DNA from: Pseudomonas sp. DY-1
GTDB lineage: Bacteria; Pseudomonadota; Gammaproteobacteria; Pseudomonadales; Pseudomonadaceae
Assembly: GCF_003626975.1 (NCBI RefSeq)
Contig: NZ_CP032616.1
Coordinates: forward strand, 4,030,001-4,094,000
Reading direction: 5' to 3'
Length of the DNA stretch: 64,000 nucleotides
Every line of letters begins with the position of its first letter. The first letter of the stretch is position 1. Shown piece after piece: positions 45,338 through 53,822 of this stretch. The notes below the pieces were generated by a model. That model did no database searches. It was not told where the DNA came from and saw only the letters and a program-made list of their open reading frames with translations. A program made the translations under genes and the position numbers.

Positions 45338-45739
45338 TCAGCGCGCAGTAATCACCGCGAGCTTGGTGATCCCCGCCCGCTCGATGGAGGCCATGGCACG
45401 GGCCACGGCGCCGTAGTCCACCTGGTCGTCGGCCTGCAGTTGCACGCGCAGTTCCGGGTCCTTGGTCTTGGCCGCTTCCAGGCTGGTCTGCAGCAGGTCG
45501 GGCTGGATCTCGTCCTTGTTGATGAACAGCTTGCCGGTGCCGTCGATGCTCACCACCAGCGGGTCCTTCTGCTCGGGCGGGGCCACGGCCTCGGTTTTCG
45601 GCAGGTTGATCGGGATGGCGTTGGTCAGCAGCGGCGCGGTGACGATGAACACCACCAGCAGCACCAGCATCACGTCCACCAGCGGGGTGACGTTGATCTC
45701 GGAAAGGACTTCGTCGTTGTCCTGGGTGGAGAAGGCCAT
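45338..45739 (-). CDS. exbD: Biopolymer transport protein ExbD
   Basis: Inner-membrane protein of 133 residues with one membrane helix after a short cytoplasmic start. Asp22 in NVTPLVDVMLVLLVVF is the proton-path Asp conserved in ExbD/TolR. The periplasmic domain follows. Located one base after exbB; third gene of tonB-exbB-exbD, which energises outer-membrane receptors. Confidence 0.93.
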   Translation of the reverse strand: MAFSTQDNDEVLSEINVTPLVDVMLVLLVVFIVTAPLLTNAIPINLPKTEAVAPPEQKDPLVVSIDGTGKLFINKDEIQPDLLQTSLEAAKTKDPELRVQLQADDQVDYGAVARAMASIERAGITKLAVITAR

Positions 45740-45740
45740 G

Positions 45741-46448
45741 TCAGGACGCCTCCTTCACGGCGCCCGCGGCACGCGCCGGGGCGGGATTGACGAGCAGCTT
45801 GAAGGCGCTCTTCTGTGCCAGCAGGTAGAAGTCGTGGGCGAAGTCGTCGAGGTCGGCGGCGGTGAGCTTGAGGCTGCGCAGGAAGTAGTTGTAAACCAGC
45901 ACCGCCGGCACCGCGACGGCGATGCCCACGCCGGTGGCGACCAGCGCCGCGCCGATCGGTCCGGCCACGGTTTCCAGGCTGGCCGAGCCGGCTGCGCTGA
46001 TGCCCTTGAGGGCTTCCATGATGCCCCAGACGGTGCCGAACAGGCCGATGAAGGGCGAGGTGGAGCCGATCGAGGCGAGCACCGCCAGGCCTGACTCCAG
46101 GGAGCGGCGTTCCCGCTGGATCTGCTGGCGCAGGGCGCGTTCCAGACGGTCCTGATGGTTGATTGCCTGGCTCAGGTCGCCGGGTTGGCCCCCCTGCACC
46201 TGGATCGCGGCGAAACCGGCCTGGGCCACGTGAGCGGCGGCACCGGCATGCTGCTGCAGCTGTTCGGCGGCGCTGTCCAGGCTGGTGGCGCTCCAGAAGC
46301 GCTTCTGGAACTGGCGGTCGCGGCGCTTCAGGCGGGCGAACTGGATGCCCTTGACCAGGGCCAGGCCCCAGGTGACGACGGAGAAGCCGATGAGCAGCCA
46401 GATCACCAGGTGCTCGATGGAGGCGAAGGGGTTGGTTAGCAGGTCCAT
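45741..46448 (-). CDS. exbB: Biopolymer transport protein ExbB
   Basis: Proton channel subunit of 235 residues (MotA/TolQ/ExbB family) with three membrane segments: HLVIWLLIGFSVVTWGLALV near the N-terminus, and two in the C-terminal half (LAVLASIGSTSPFIGLFGTVWGI; GAALVATGVGIAVAVPAVLVYN). 33 bases after tonB. Confidence 0.94.
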   Translation of the reverse strand: MDLLTNPFASIEHLVIWLLIGFSVVTWGLALVKGIQFARLKRRDRQFQKRFWSATSLDSAAEQLQQHAGAAAHVAQAGFAAIQVQGGQPGDLSQAINHQDRLERALRQQIQRERRSLESGLAVLASIGSTSPFIGLFGTVWGIMEALKGISAAGSASLETVAGPIGAALVATGVGIAVAVPAVLVYNYFLRSLKLTAADLDDFAHDFYLLAQKSAFKLLVNPAPARAAGAVKEAS

Positions 46449-46481
46449 GGTGAATTCCTCTCTACAGGCAAAGTCGCTGAA

Positions 46482-47315
46482 TCAGTTCAATTTGAAATCG
46501 ATGGGCACGCTGACCCAGCCGTCGCGGGCGACTTCGCCCTGCTTGGCCGGCACGAAGGTCCAGCGCTTGACCGCGCGCACCGCGGCCTCGTCGAGCAGTT
46601 CGCGGCCGCTGCTCTTCTGCACCTGGACCTCGCTTGGCAGTCCCGTGGCGAGCACATGCACGCGCAGCAGCACCGTGCCCTCCCAGCCGCGCCGCTGGGC
46701 GAAGGCGGGGTACTCGGGCGCCGGGTTCTTCAGGTAGCCGGCGTTGGCCGAGGGTGGCGTCACCGGGGTCGGCGCCGGCGGAGCCGGTGGCGCGGGCGGG
46801 GCTTCGGCCTTGGGCGGTGCGGGCGGCGGTTCGACCGGCTTGGCCACGGGCTTCGGCGCGGGCTTGGGCGGCTGCGGTTTCGGCTTGGGTTTGGGTTTGG
46901 GTTTGGGCACCGGCTTGGGTGGCGGCGGCTTCACGGCCAGTTCCTCCACCACCGGGGGCGGCGGCTCGATCACGGGCGGCGGCGGCTCCGGCGGCGGCGG
47001 TTCCACCACCGGCGGGGCCGGGGCGGTGAACTCGATGGTCATGGGCGGAATCTGCGGCGGCACTTCCGGCAGCGGCGGGGTGGGCTTCTGGCTCAGCCAG
47101 TGCAGCACGGCGCCGTGCAGGACCAGGGCGAAGGCGCCCAGCAGCCAGGCCTCGCGGCGGCTGAGCACGCGGGTGGCGCCAGGGCTACGGAAGACCGTGC
47201 GGTCCAGCGCCTGGCGCACCGGTACGCCGAGGTCGCGGACCTCGCCTGGGCGGCGTACTTCCTGCCAGTGCAGTTCGCGGCCGCTATCGGCTTCGAGGAA
47301 ATTGCCCATCGGCAA
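46482..47315 (-). CDS. tonB: TonB energy-transducing protein with long N-terminal extension
   Basis: TonB protein of 277 residues. A cytoplasmic extension of about 55 residues precedes the membrane helix (about 56-74, with His68). A long Pro-rich spacer (78-190) includes an alternating Lys-Pro run at about 137-147. The C-terminal domain (192-277: YPAFAQRRGWEGTVLLRVHV, SSGRELLDEAA) binds receptor TonB boxes. It resembles the second TonB of P. aeruginosa, encoded near sulfate-ester genes. No TonB-dependent receptor gene adjoins it here. Confidence 0.92.
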   Translation of the reverse strand: MPMGNFLEADSGRELHWQEVRRPGEVRDLGVPVRQALDRTVFRSPGATRVLSRREAWLLGAFALVLHGAVLHWLSQKPTPPLPEVPPQIPPMTIEFTAPAPPVVEPPPPEPPPPVIEPPPPVVEELAVKPPPPKPVPKPKPKPKPKPQPPKPAPKPVAKPVEPPPAPPKAEAPPAPPAPPAPTPVTPPSANAGYLKNPAPEYPAFAQRRGWEGTVLLRVHVLATGLPSEVQVQKSSGRELLDEAAVRAVKRWTFVPAKQGEVARDGWVSVPIDFKLN

Positions 47316-47640
47316 GACTCCTGGAGTTGAAAAGCCCGGCTGTGCCGCCGGGCGTGTTGAACAGGCAACCGGCCAGTGACCGGCGAGATGGCCGAGCTAG
47401 AGCGGTCGGCCATGGGGAGATGATTGGCTGAACAACTTATCTCTAAAAGTAATTTTTAATGATTTACTAATTACCTTTAGAGATATGCGATTCATAAGTC
47501 GTTGAAAATAAAAGATAAAAATTAATCGATGCTTTAGGGGCATTGAATATATGCCCGGCAGGCATCTAGCCCTCGCAAGGTGCGCTGCACGCACAACGCC
47601 TCTGGCGCAGGGATATCGGTGCGCGCAGCGCACCCTACAA
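47316..47640. repeat. Gene-free tonB upstream region with AT-rich block and a GTGCGC repeat
   Basis: The gap 47316-47692 has no gene. 47430-47545 is AT-rich (TAAAAGTAATTTTTAATGATTTACTAATTACC region) and should contain the tonB promoter. 47578-47637 is a dispersed repeat with GGTGCGC and GCGCACCCTAC arms, also seen at 22486-22545. Confidence 0.55.
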
Positions 47641-47644
47641 AAGC

Positions 47645-47679
47645 AAAAAGCCCCCAGCGGATCGTTCCGGTGGGGGCTT
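47645..47679 (-). terminator. Rho-independent terminator after atsK
   Basis: AAGCCCCC (47648-47655) pairs with GGGGGCTT (47672-47679); an inner AGCGG/CCGGT pairing has one mismatch. On the minus strand it ends in a T run (A run 47645-47649). Confidence 0.82.
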
Positions 47680-47692
47680 GCTGGTGGGGGAA

Positions 47693-48595
47693 TCAGCTCT
47701 TGCGAATGGTCTGGCTGTGCTGCCCGTCGATACTCACCGGTACGTCACCGGCCAGGGTCACGCGGCGGACGATGCGCGGCTGGGTGTCGTAGTCGTCGAC
47801 TGCGTAATGCTGGGTCGCGCGGTTATCCCAGATCGCCACATCGCCAGCCTGCCAGCGCCAGCGCACGGTGTTTTCCAGGCGGGTGACATGCCCCTGGAGC
47901 ACGGCGAACAGATGCGCTGAATCCGGCTGGGAGAGGCCCTTGATGCGTTTGACGAAGTGCCCCAGCACCAGCGTGCGCTCGCCGCTCACCGGATGCACCC
48001 GCACCACTGGGTGTTCGGTCTCATAGACGGTGGAAGTGAAGACCTTGCGGTACGCCTCCAGCTTCTCGGCGCTGACCTGGGGGCGCGTGGCGGCGTAGTC
48101 GTATTCGTTGCTGTGCACGGCCCAGAGCTTGTCGGCCAGCTCACGCAACGCCACCGGCAGGTCCTGGTAAGCGGTCGCGGTGTTGGCCCAGACAGTGTCG
48201 CCACCGGCGGCTGGAGCGGTCACGCTGCGCAGGATGGAAGCCTTGGGATAGGCGTCGACGAAGGTGACGTCTGTGTGCCAGGAGTTGGCGCGCTGCCCCT
48301 CGGCGCCGTCCAACTGCAGCAGGTAATGGGTACCCTCGCGCACTGGCACGGTGGGGTGCGCCACCGGCTCGCCAAGCAATTTGGCAAAGGCTTCCTGACC
48401 TTGGTCGTCCAGCTGGGTCTGGCCCCGGAAGAAGATCACCTTGTACTGAACCAGGGCTGCCTGGATGGCTTCGAGGATAGCGGCATCCAGATTGCCGGAC
48501 AGCGTCACGCCCCGGATTTCGGCGCCGATTCGGCCGGCAACGGGATGGATATCGAGTTCGATGGCCTGCTGTTGGGCAAGTGCGGCATTGCTCAT
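47693..48595 (-). CDS. atsK: Fe(II)/2-oxoglutarate-dependent alkylsulfatase AtsK
   Basis: TauD-family dioxygenase of 300 residues. It oxidatively cleaves alkyl sulfate esters to aldehyde and sulfate. Triad: His107 and Asp109 (SWHTDVTF) and His263 (TQHYAVDDY). These are one residue off the published AtsK of P. putida S-313 (301 residues; His108, Asp110, His264), and the sequence style QLDGAEGQRANSWHTD fits AtsK, not TauD. ATG 48595 is chosen over an upstream one, giving MSNAALAQQQ. It is divergent from a LysR gene. Confidence 0.93.
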   Translation of the reverse strand: MSNAALAQQQAIELDIHPVAGRIGAEIRGVTLSGNLDAAILEAIQAALVQYKVIFFRGQTQLDDQGQEAFAKLLGEPVAHPTVPVREGTHYLLQLDGAEGQRANSWHTDVTFVDAYPKASILRSVTAPAAGGDTVWANTATAYQDLPVALRELADKLWAVHSNEYDYAATRPQVSAEKLEAYRKVFTSTVYETEHPVVRVHPVSGERTLVLGHFVKRIKGLSQPDSAHLFAVLQGHVTRLENTVRWRWQAGDVAIWDNRATQHYAVDDYDTQPRIVRRVTLAGDVPVSIDGQHSQTIRKS

Positions 48596-48633
48596 GGTGC
48601 GGTCCTCACGGTCAGGGAGATGAGCCATATGCT

Positions 48634-48665
48634 TATTCGATATACATCTAATAAATTATCGAATA
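48634..48665. promoter_or_regulatory. Inverted repeat TATTCGATA / TATCGAATA, candidate LysR operator
   Basis: TATTCGATA (48634-48642) and TATCGAATA (48657-48665) are perfect complements with a 14-base centre. The site lies 39 bases upstream of atsK and about 90 upstream of the divergent LysR gene, the typical position for a LysR site controlling both. Confidence 0.6.
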
Positions 48666-48757
48666 CTCATTTGACGGAATAAGAGCCTGCATTTAAAACC
48701 CCACGCAATGCCGCGACAAATGCCTTCGCCCTATATTTTCGATGCCGGAAAAGCACC

Positions 48758-49672
48758 ATGGACCTGCGCCAGCTCCGTTACTTCATCGCCCTGCTCGAAC
48801 ACCGCAGCTTCGTCCGTGCGGCCGACGCCATGGGGATAACCCAACCGGCCTTCAGCCGCAGCATCCAGGGCCTGGAGCAGGATTTCGGCTGCCAGCTGGT
48901 GGACCGGGGCAGCAAGGACCTACGCCCCACGCCCGAAGGCCAGGTGGTGCTGCAGCACGCCCTGCGCCTGGTTCAGGGCGCGAGCAACCTGGCGCGCGAA
49001 ATCGACCAGATGACCAAGCTGGATGCCGGCGAGTTGTACTTCGGCAGCGGCCCCGCGCCGGCCGCCAGGCTGGTGCCGGACGCCCTGGCCGATTTCATGC
49101 GGCGCTATCCGCGTATCCGCACCCATTTCGAGGTGAACAACTGGGAAGTACTGGGGCGCCGCCTGGCCAGGGACGAGATCGAGTTCTTCATCGCCGACGT
49201 GCGCCAGTTCGAGGCCGACCCGAGCTTCCAGACCCAGCCGCTGACGCCGCGCTATGGCCGGTTCTTCTGCCGCCAGGGGCACCCGCTGCTGCTCAAGGAG
49301 AGCCTGTCGACCAATGACATGTTCGACTACCCGCTGGCCGCTACGCGGATGCCGGCAGGCATCCGCAAGCTGCTGGCAAGCTACAGCGGCCTGGCGGATT
49401 TCCAGCTCAACCTGGAGTGCGACCATGTGCCCACGCTGGTACAGGTGGTGCGCCAGACCGATGCCATCGGCATCGCCCAGCAGGAAACCATCGCCCCGCT
49501 GCTGGAGTGCGGTGCACTGGCCCTGCTGCACTGGCGCAACCTGCCAGACCGGATGGACAGCCTGGCCGCGCGCTGCGGCATCGTCACCCGCACAGGTTAT
49601 CGCCTGTCACCGGCGGCGCGAGCGCTGATCGAAGTGCTGGTGGAGCTGGACTCGCTGGAGCAGGCGGCGTAA
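48758..49672 (+). CDS. LysR-family regulator, SftR-like
   Basis: LysR regulator of 304 residues. The helix-turn-helix is MDLRQLRYFIALLEHRSFVRAADAMGITQPAFSRSIQGLE, read in parts (1-40). The effector domain follows. It is divergent from atsK. In P. putida the LysR protein SftR represses sulfate-ester genes beside atsK, and P. aeruginosa has a LysR gene in the same place, so the role is probably sulfate-ester sensing (inference). There is no direct proof of identity with SftR. Confidence 0.85.
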   Translation: MDLRQLRYFIALLEHRSFVRAADAMGITQPAFSRSIQGLEQDFGCQLVDRGSKDLRPTPEGQVVLQHALRLVQGASNLAREIDQMTKLDAGELYFGSGPAPAARLVPDALADFMRRYPRIRTHFEVNNWEVLGRRLARDEIEFFIADVRQFEADPSFQTQPLTPRYGRFFCRQGHPLLLKESLSTNDMFDYPLAATRMPAGIRKLLASYSGLADFQLNLECDHVPTLVQVVRQTDAIGIAQQETIAPLLECGALALLHWRNLPDRMDSLAARCGIVTRTGYRLSPAARALIEVLVELDSLEQAA

Positions 49673-49679
49673 GGAGCGA

Positions 49680-49885
49680 TCCGCCCTCCCCCCAACCCTC
49701 TGAGCTGTCTGTGCAGGTATTCAGGCCTGAGCGCCCCTGTAGGGGCGAATTCATTCGCCAGGCGGGTCGCAGGTTCGCGCATACATCGTCCGCCCTCTCC
49801 CTGAAGGGAGAGGGGGTTGTCTATGCAAGGATTCAGGCCTGTGCGCTGCTTGTGGGAGCGAATTCATTCGCGATGCCCTGTGGAT
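49680..49885. repeat. Repeat cluster between converging LysR and atsR genes
   Basis: The gap 49673-49952 has no gene. It includes CCCTCTCCCTGAAGGGAGAGGG (about 49794-49815, read in parts), and two REP copies, about 49738-49763 (GGGGCGAATTCATTCGCC) and about 49850-49875 (GGGAGCGAATTCATTCGCG). Confidence 0.75.
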
Positions 49886-49907
49886 AAAAAAGCCGCCTTG
49901 CGGCGGC
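49886..49907 (-). terminator. Rho-independent terminator after atsR
   Basis: GCCGCC (49892-49897), loop TTGC, GGCGGC (49902-49907). On the minus strand it is followed by six T (A run 49886-49891). Confidence 0.8.
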
Positions 49908-49952
49908 CTCCACGACTTCCCTGTAAATGACTTCCTTGTCAGCGACTCCCTG

Positions 49953-51005
49953 TCAGCGCGAGGCCTGTCCCGGCCCCTGCAATGCCGCGTCGAGGAAACG
50001 CGGCTCCACCCAGTCGGAAACCTGGAAACCACGGCGGATCAGGCGTTCCTTGACAGCCAGGTCCACGCCCTGTTGCAGCAGGCCGACAAATTCAGCGTCA
50101 AGGTGTGGATCGAAATAGCGACTCAGGCTTTCCTGGGCCAGATCGCTGGCGAGGATGCCCGGCGGATAGCTGGCCAGGCCCGAAACCAGTTCGACGTAGG
50201 CACCTTTGTTGGCGTCGTCGCGCAGCCAGTTCACTGCCTTCTGTTGGGCCTTCACCAGGCGCCCCACCACATCCGGGTACTGGCGGATGAAGTCACCGGT
50301 AGCCACCAGCACCGCCTGGGTGCTGCCCGCGCCAGCGAGGTCTCGGGAGCTCAGCGGCAGTTCCGCGAGACCTCGCTCGCGCAGGGCGATCAAGTTGGAG
50401 AGACCCCAGGTCGCGTCGATCTGCTTGGCGGCCAGGGCCGCACTGGCGGCATTGAAATCGAGGTTGATCACTTTCAAGTCACGCTCGCTGAGACCCTGGC
50501 TGGCCAGGGCGCTGGCGAAGGAGAGCTGGAGGGCAGTGCCACGAAACACCGCCACGCGTTTGCCCTTGAGATCCTGCAGGGTCTTGATGCCCGAGCCCGG
50601 CACCACGCCGAGGTAACTCTTCACGCCACGGGTATTGGCGCTGATCACCCGGGTGTCCAGCCCATTGGCCTTGCCGACGATTGCCGCCAGGTCGCCCAGG
50701 TAGGCGAAGTCCACCTGGCCGTTGGCCAGGGCCTCGTTCACCACCGGCCCCGCGCCCTTGAAGAAGCGCCACTCGACACGGATTCCGTCCTTGGCGAATT
50801 CCTCTTCGAAGACCTTCTGGTCACGCAGTACGTCCACCACGCCACCGGCGCTGTGCTGCGTACCGGCACTGAGGTCGGGCACAGCGATGCGGATAGCTTC
50901 CGGCTTGGCCGCTTCGGCGTGGGCAGCCAGGGGGAACGCCCCGAGCACGCCGATCAGCAAGGGTGAGGCGAATGCACCGAGTATTTGGTTGAGCAGGGTT
51001 TTCAT
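49953..51005 (-). CDS. atsR: Sulfate-ester-binding periplasmic protein AtsR
   Basis: ABC receptor of 350 residues with signal peptide (SPLLIGVLGAFPLAAHA). The mature part RIAVPDLSAGTQHSAGGVVDVLRDQ and FFKGAGPVVNEALANGQVDFAYLGDLA fits the AtsR/SsuA-like group. ATG 51005 immediately precedes the signal. In Pseudomonas, AtsR-AtsB-AtsC import sulfate esters. Here atsR is divergent from atsBC; in the known ats loci these genes run together. Confidence 0.9.
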   Translation of the reverse strand: MKTLLNQILGAFASPLLIGVLGAFPLAAHAEAAKPEAIRIAVPDLSAGTQHSAGGVVDVLRDQKVFEEEFAKDGIRVEWRFFKGAGPVVNEALANGQVDFAYLGDLAAIVGKANGLDTRVISANTRGVKSYLGVVPGSGIKTLQDLKGKRVAVFRGTALQLSFASALASQGLSERDLKVINLDFNAASAALAAKQIDATWGLSNLIALRERGLAELPLSSRDLAGAGSTQAVLVATGDFIRQYPDVVGRLVKAQQKAVNWLRDDANKGAYVELVSGLASYPPGILASDLAQESLSRYFDPHLDAEFVGLLQQGVDLAVKERLIRRGFQVSDWVEPRFLDAALQGPGQASR

Positions 51006-51091
51006 GGCGTGCGGGCTCCTTCGCGGGCTGCCGCCGGCAGTGGCCGGCGCTGTGGGACGGAAGCTAGGCGCGACGCCATAGGCCAAACAAA

Positions 51092-51281
51092 TATTAAAAA
51101 ATCATTCTTTAATAATTTTTTTGCCTAAGTCAGGCACGACGCGGCCTGCACCGTGGCATGCAGAACCCGCATAAAAAATATGAGGAAAACGCATCGGCCT
51201 ATCCCTTCCCGACGCTATCGACTCATGCTCTTATCCATTTCAGGAATCAATCATTAGTTTATTATTCTTTTTAAGAATAAT
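51092..51281. promoter_or_regulatory. Divergent atsR/atsB control region with two AT-rich inverted repeats
   Basis: TATTAAA (51092-51098) / TTTAATA (51108-51114) lies near atsR. ATTATTCTT (51261-51269) / AAGAATAAT (51273-51281), a perfect 9-bp repeat with a TTT centre, lies 22 bases before atsB. The 297-base gap has no gene. The second repeat resembles those before oscA-sbp and lsfA. Confidence 0.6.
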
Positions 51282-51302
51282 CTAAGAACCACCGTTCGGG
51301 AG

Positions 51303-52895
51303 ATGGACATGAGCCGGACCTTTGCCTGGACGCCCGCCGCAATCGATCCAAGCGGCTGGTGGCGCGGCCATTCCGATGCCTTTCTGCCGTGGCTGCTGCC
51401 CCTTGGCCTGGCGCTGCTCTGGGTGCTGGCGAGCCACTACCATTGGATGAGCGCTCAGATACTGCCAGCGCCGTTACTGGTCTGGCAGAGCAGCCTCGAG
51501 TTCGGCTCCGGCGAGCTCTGGAGCCATCTGTGGATAAGTCTTCAGCGACTGTTCTGGGGGCTGTTGGCCGGGGTTGCCGGCGGGCTACTACTAGGTACCT
51601 GGCTGGGGGCTTCGAGGCGCGCCGAGGCGTTGGTCTATCCAACCTTCGTGGCCCTGGCGCAGATTCCCACCCTGGCGTGGATTCCTTTGTTCATGCTGTT
51701 CTTCGGCATCGGCGAGCTGCTCAAGCTGGTGGTGCTGATCAAGGCGGTGGTGGTGCCGGTGACCCTGCACACCCTGGTCGGCGTGCGCGATGCCCAGCCC
51801 AAGCTTCGTGAGGCCGCCGCCGTATTACGCTTGCCGCGCCACCTGCTGTTCCTGCGCCTGTTGCTGCCGGCTGCCCTGCCCGCCTTCCTCACCGGTTTCC
51901 GTCTGGCGCTGGCGACCGGCTGGACTTCGCTGCTGGCAGTAGAACTGCTGGCCTCCAGCGAAGGCCTGGGCTACCTGATGGTCTGGGGACGCCAGCTGTT
52001 CATGCTGGACCTGGTCTTCCTCTGCATCCTGCTCATCGGCCTGGTAGGCGCTCTGATGGATCGTGGCTTCGGGCTCGTCGAGCGGCGCTTGCTGCACTGG
52101 CCGCAACCGGCCACAGGGGAACAACGCCAGCACAGCGATGCACGGGGTTGGCGTCGCCTGCAGGGGGTCCTGCTGCCCACAGCGTTGCTGATTCTCTGGC
52201 AGGCCAGCAGCAGCCTCGGCTGGGTCGACCGCAATATCCTGGCGTCGCCGCTGGACGTGCTGCGCAGCCTGGCGGATGGCTTCGATGATGGTTCCCTGCC
52301 ACATGCCATGCAGCTCAGCCTGCAGCGTGCCCTGGCTGGCCTGGTTGTCGGCGGTGGCGCCGGACTCCTGCTGGGATTGCTGCTGGGGCTTTCCAGCCAC
52401 GCCGAGCGGGTGTTGGGGCCAAGCCTGTCGGCGTTGCGCCAGGTTGCGCTGTTCGCCTGGGTGCCGCTGCTCACTGCCTGGTTCGGCCTGGGCGAGGCGG
52501 CCAAGGTGGTGTTCGTCAGCCTGGCAGCCTTCTTCCCCCTGTTCATCGCGACCCAGCGCGGCATCGCCAGCCTGTCGCCGCAACTGGGCGAAGTGGCCCG
52601 CACCCTGCGTCTGGACCTGGCCAGACGTCTGCGCCTGCTGATCCTTCCCGGCGCGGCCCCGGCAATCTTCGCCGGCCTGCGGCTTTCGCTGATCTACGCC
52701 TGGCTGGGGACCATTGGCGCCGAGTACTTCATGCCATCCGACGGCGGCATCGCAAGCCTGATGCTCGGCGCCCAGCAGATGTTCCGCATGGACCAGGTAA
52801 TGGCAGCCATGCTCCTGGTGGGCCTGGTCGGCGCCTTGCTCGGCGCTCTCGGACAACGCATCGAAACGCGCGCGACGCGCTGGAGAAACGCATGA
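51303..52895 (+). CDS. atsB: Sulfate-ester ABC permease AtsB, fused double permease
   Basis: Membrane protein of 530 residues containing two BPD_transp_1 permease domains in tandem (about 30-265 and 285-525). Each has its own EAA-like loop: REAAAVLRLPRHLLFLRLLLPAALPAF and ARTLRLDLARRLRLLILPGAAPAIFAG, read in parts. Most relatives (SsuC, TauC) are single domains that dimerise. AtsB of P. putida is described as such a fusion. The stop overlaps the atsC start (ATGA). Confidence 0.92.
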   Translation: MDMSRTFAWTPAAIDPSGWWRGHSDAFLPWLLPLGLALLWVLASHYHWMSAQILPAPLLVWQSSLEFGSGELWSHLWISLQRLFWGLLAGVAGGLLLGTWLGASRRAEALVYPTFVALAQIPTLAWIPLFMLFFGIGELLKLVVLIKAVVVPVTLHTLVGVRDAQPKLREAAAVLRLPRHLLFLRLLLPAALPAFLTGFRLALATGWTSLLAVELLASSEGLGYLMVWGRQLFMLDLVFLCILLIGLVGALMDRGFGLVERRLLHWPQPATGEQRQHSDARGWRRLQGVLLPTALLILWQASSSLGWVDRNILASPLDVLRSLADGFDDGSLPHAMQLSLQRALAGLVVGGGAGLLLGLLLGLSSHAERVLGPSLSALRQVALFAWVPLLTAWFGLGEAAKVVFVSLAAFFPLFIATQRGIASLSPQLGEVARTLRLDLARRLRLLILPGAAPAIFAGLRLSLIYAWLGTIGAEYFMPSDGGIASLMLGAQQMFRMDQVMAAMLLVGLVGALLGALGQRIETRATRWRNA

Positions 52896-53755
52896 ACGCC
52901 TTCAACCCCTCGGCCCGGGATGCGGCCAACCAACCCCACGCCATCGCGCCGCTGGTCAGCTTCGACCGGGTCGGCAAGGTCTTCTCCGTGGATGGCCAGG
53001 CCTTCGAGGCCATCCAGGACTTCAGCCTGGCGATCAACGAAGGCGAGTTCATCGCCATCGTCGGTTCCAGTGGGTGCGGCAAGTCGACCCTGCTGCGCCT
53101 GCTGGTCGGTCTGGATACCGAATACAACGGCGAGATCCGCGTGGACGGCGCGCCGGTCCGGGGCATCGGTGGCGAGCGCGGCATCGTGTTCCAGGAGCAC
53201 CGGCTGTTCCCCTGGTTGACCGTGGCGCAGAACATCGGCCTGGGGTTGGTGAACGAAAAACTGACCCAGGGCGAACGCGCTCGACGGGTACACGAGTTCG
53301 TGCAGCTGGTGGGGCTGACAGGCTTCGAGTCGGCCTACCCCCATCAGCTTTCCGGCGGCATGGCCCAGCGCGTGGCCATCGCCCGCGGCTTGGTAGCCAG
53401 CCCACGCATCCTGCTGCTGGATGAACCCTTCGGCGCCCTCGATGCGCTGACCCGCCAGCAGCTGCAGGACGAGCTGCTGGCCATCCGCGAACGCTCCGGC
53501 ATCACGACCTTGCTGGTCACCCACGACGCCGAAGAGGCGATCTACCTGGCCGACCGCGTGGTGGTGATGGCGCCGCGGCCCGGACGGATCAAGTCGGTGG
53601 TGGAGATCGACCTGCCGCACCCGCGCCAGCGCACCGGCGCGGATTTCCACAGGTTGCGCGAACGCCTGCTCCACCAGCTCACCGGTGACGGCGATTACCT
53701 GCCGCCTGTGCTGCAGCGAGTGGAAGGCATGCGGCCAGAGTTCATTGCACTGTAG
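52892..53755 (+). CDS. atsC: Sulfate-ester ABC transporter ATPase AtsC
   Basis: ATPase of 287 residues with Walker A GSSGCGKST, signature QLSGGMAQR, Walker [12 protein letters not shown] and THDAEEA. Coupled to atsB. It converges on a diguanylate cyclase gene. No arylsulfatase gene (atsA) follows, unlike the P. aeruginosa ats locus. Confidence 0.94.
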   Translation: MNAFNPSARDAANQPHAIAPLVSFDRVGKVFSVDGQAFEAIQDFSLAINEGEFIAIVGSSGCGKSTLLRLLVGLDTEYNGEIRVDGAPVRGIGGERGIVFQEHRLFPWLTVAQNIGLGLVNEKLTQGERARRVHEFVQLVGLTGFESAYPHQLSGGMAQRVAIARGLVASPRILLLDEPFGALDALTRQQLQDELLAIRERSGITTLLVTHDAEEAIYLADRVVVMAPRPGRIKSVVEIDLPHPRQRTGADFHRLRERLLHQLTGDGDYLPPVLQRVEGMRPEFIAL

Positions 53756-53774
53756 GTGCAGCCGCACCTGGGGG

Positions 53775-53812
53775 AGCTAAGTCATTCGCGATTGAAATCG
53801 CGCCCACAAGGT
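53775..53812. repeat. REP copy between atsC and the diguanylate cyclase gene
   Basis: A single element with GTCATTCGCGATTGAAATCGCG and CCCACAAGG in the 67-base gap between converging genes. The core CGCGATT/AATCGCG can pair. Confidence 0.65.
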
Positions 53813-53822
53813 GGGATCGGGG

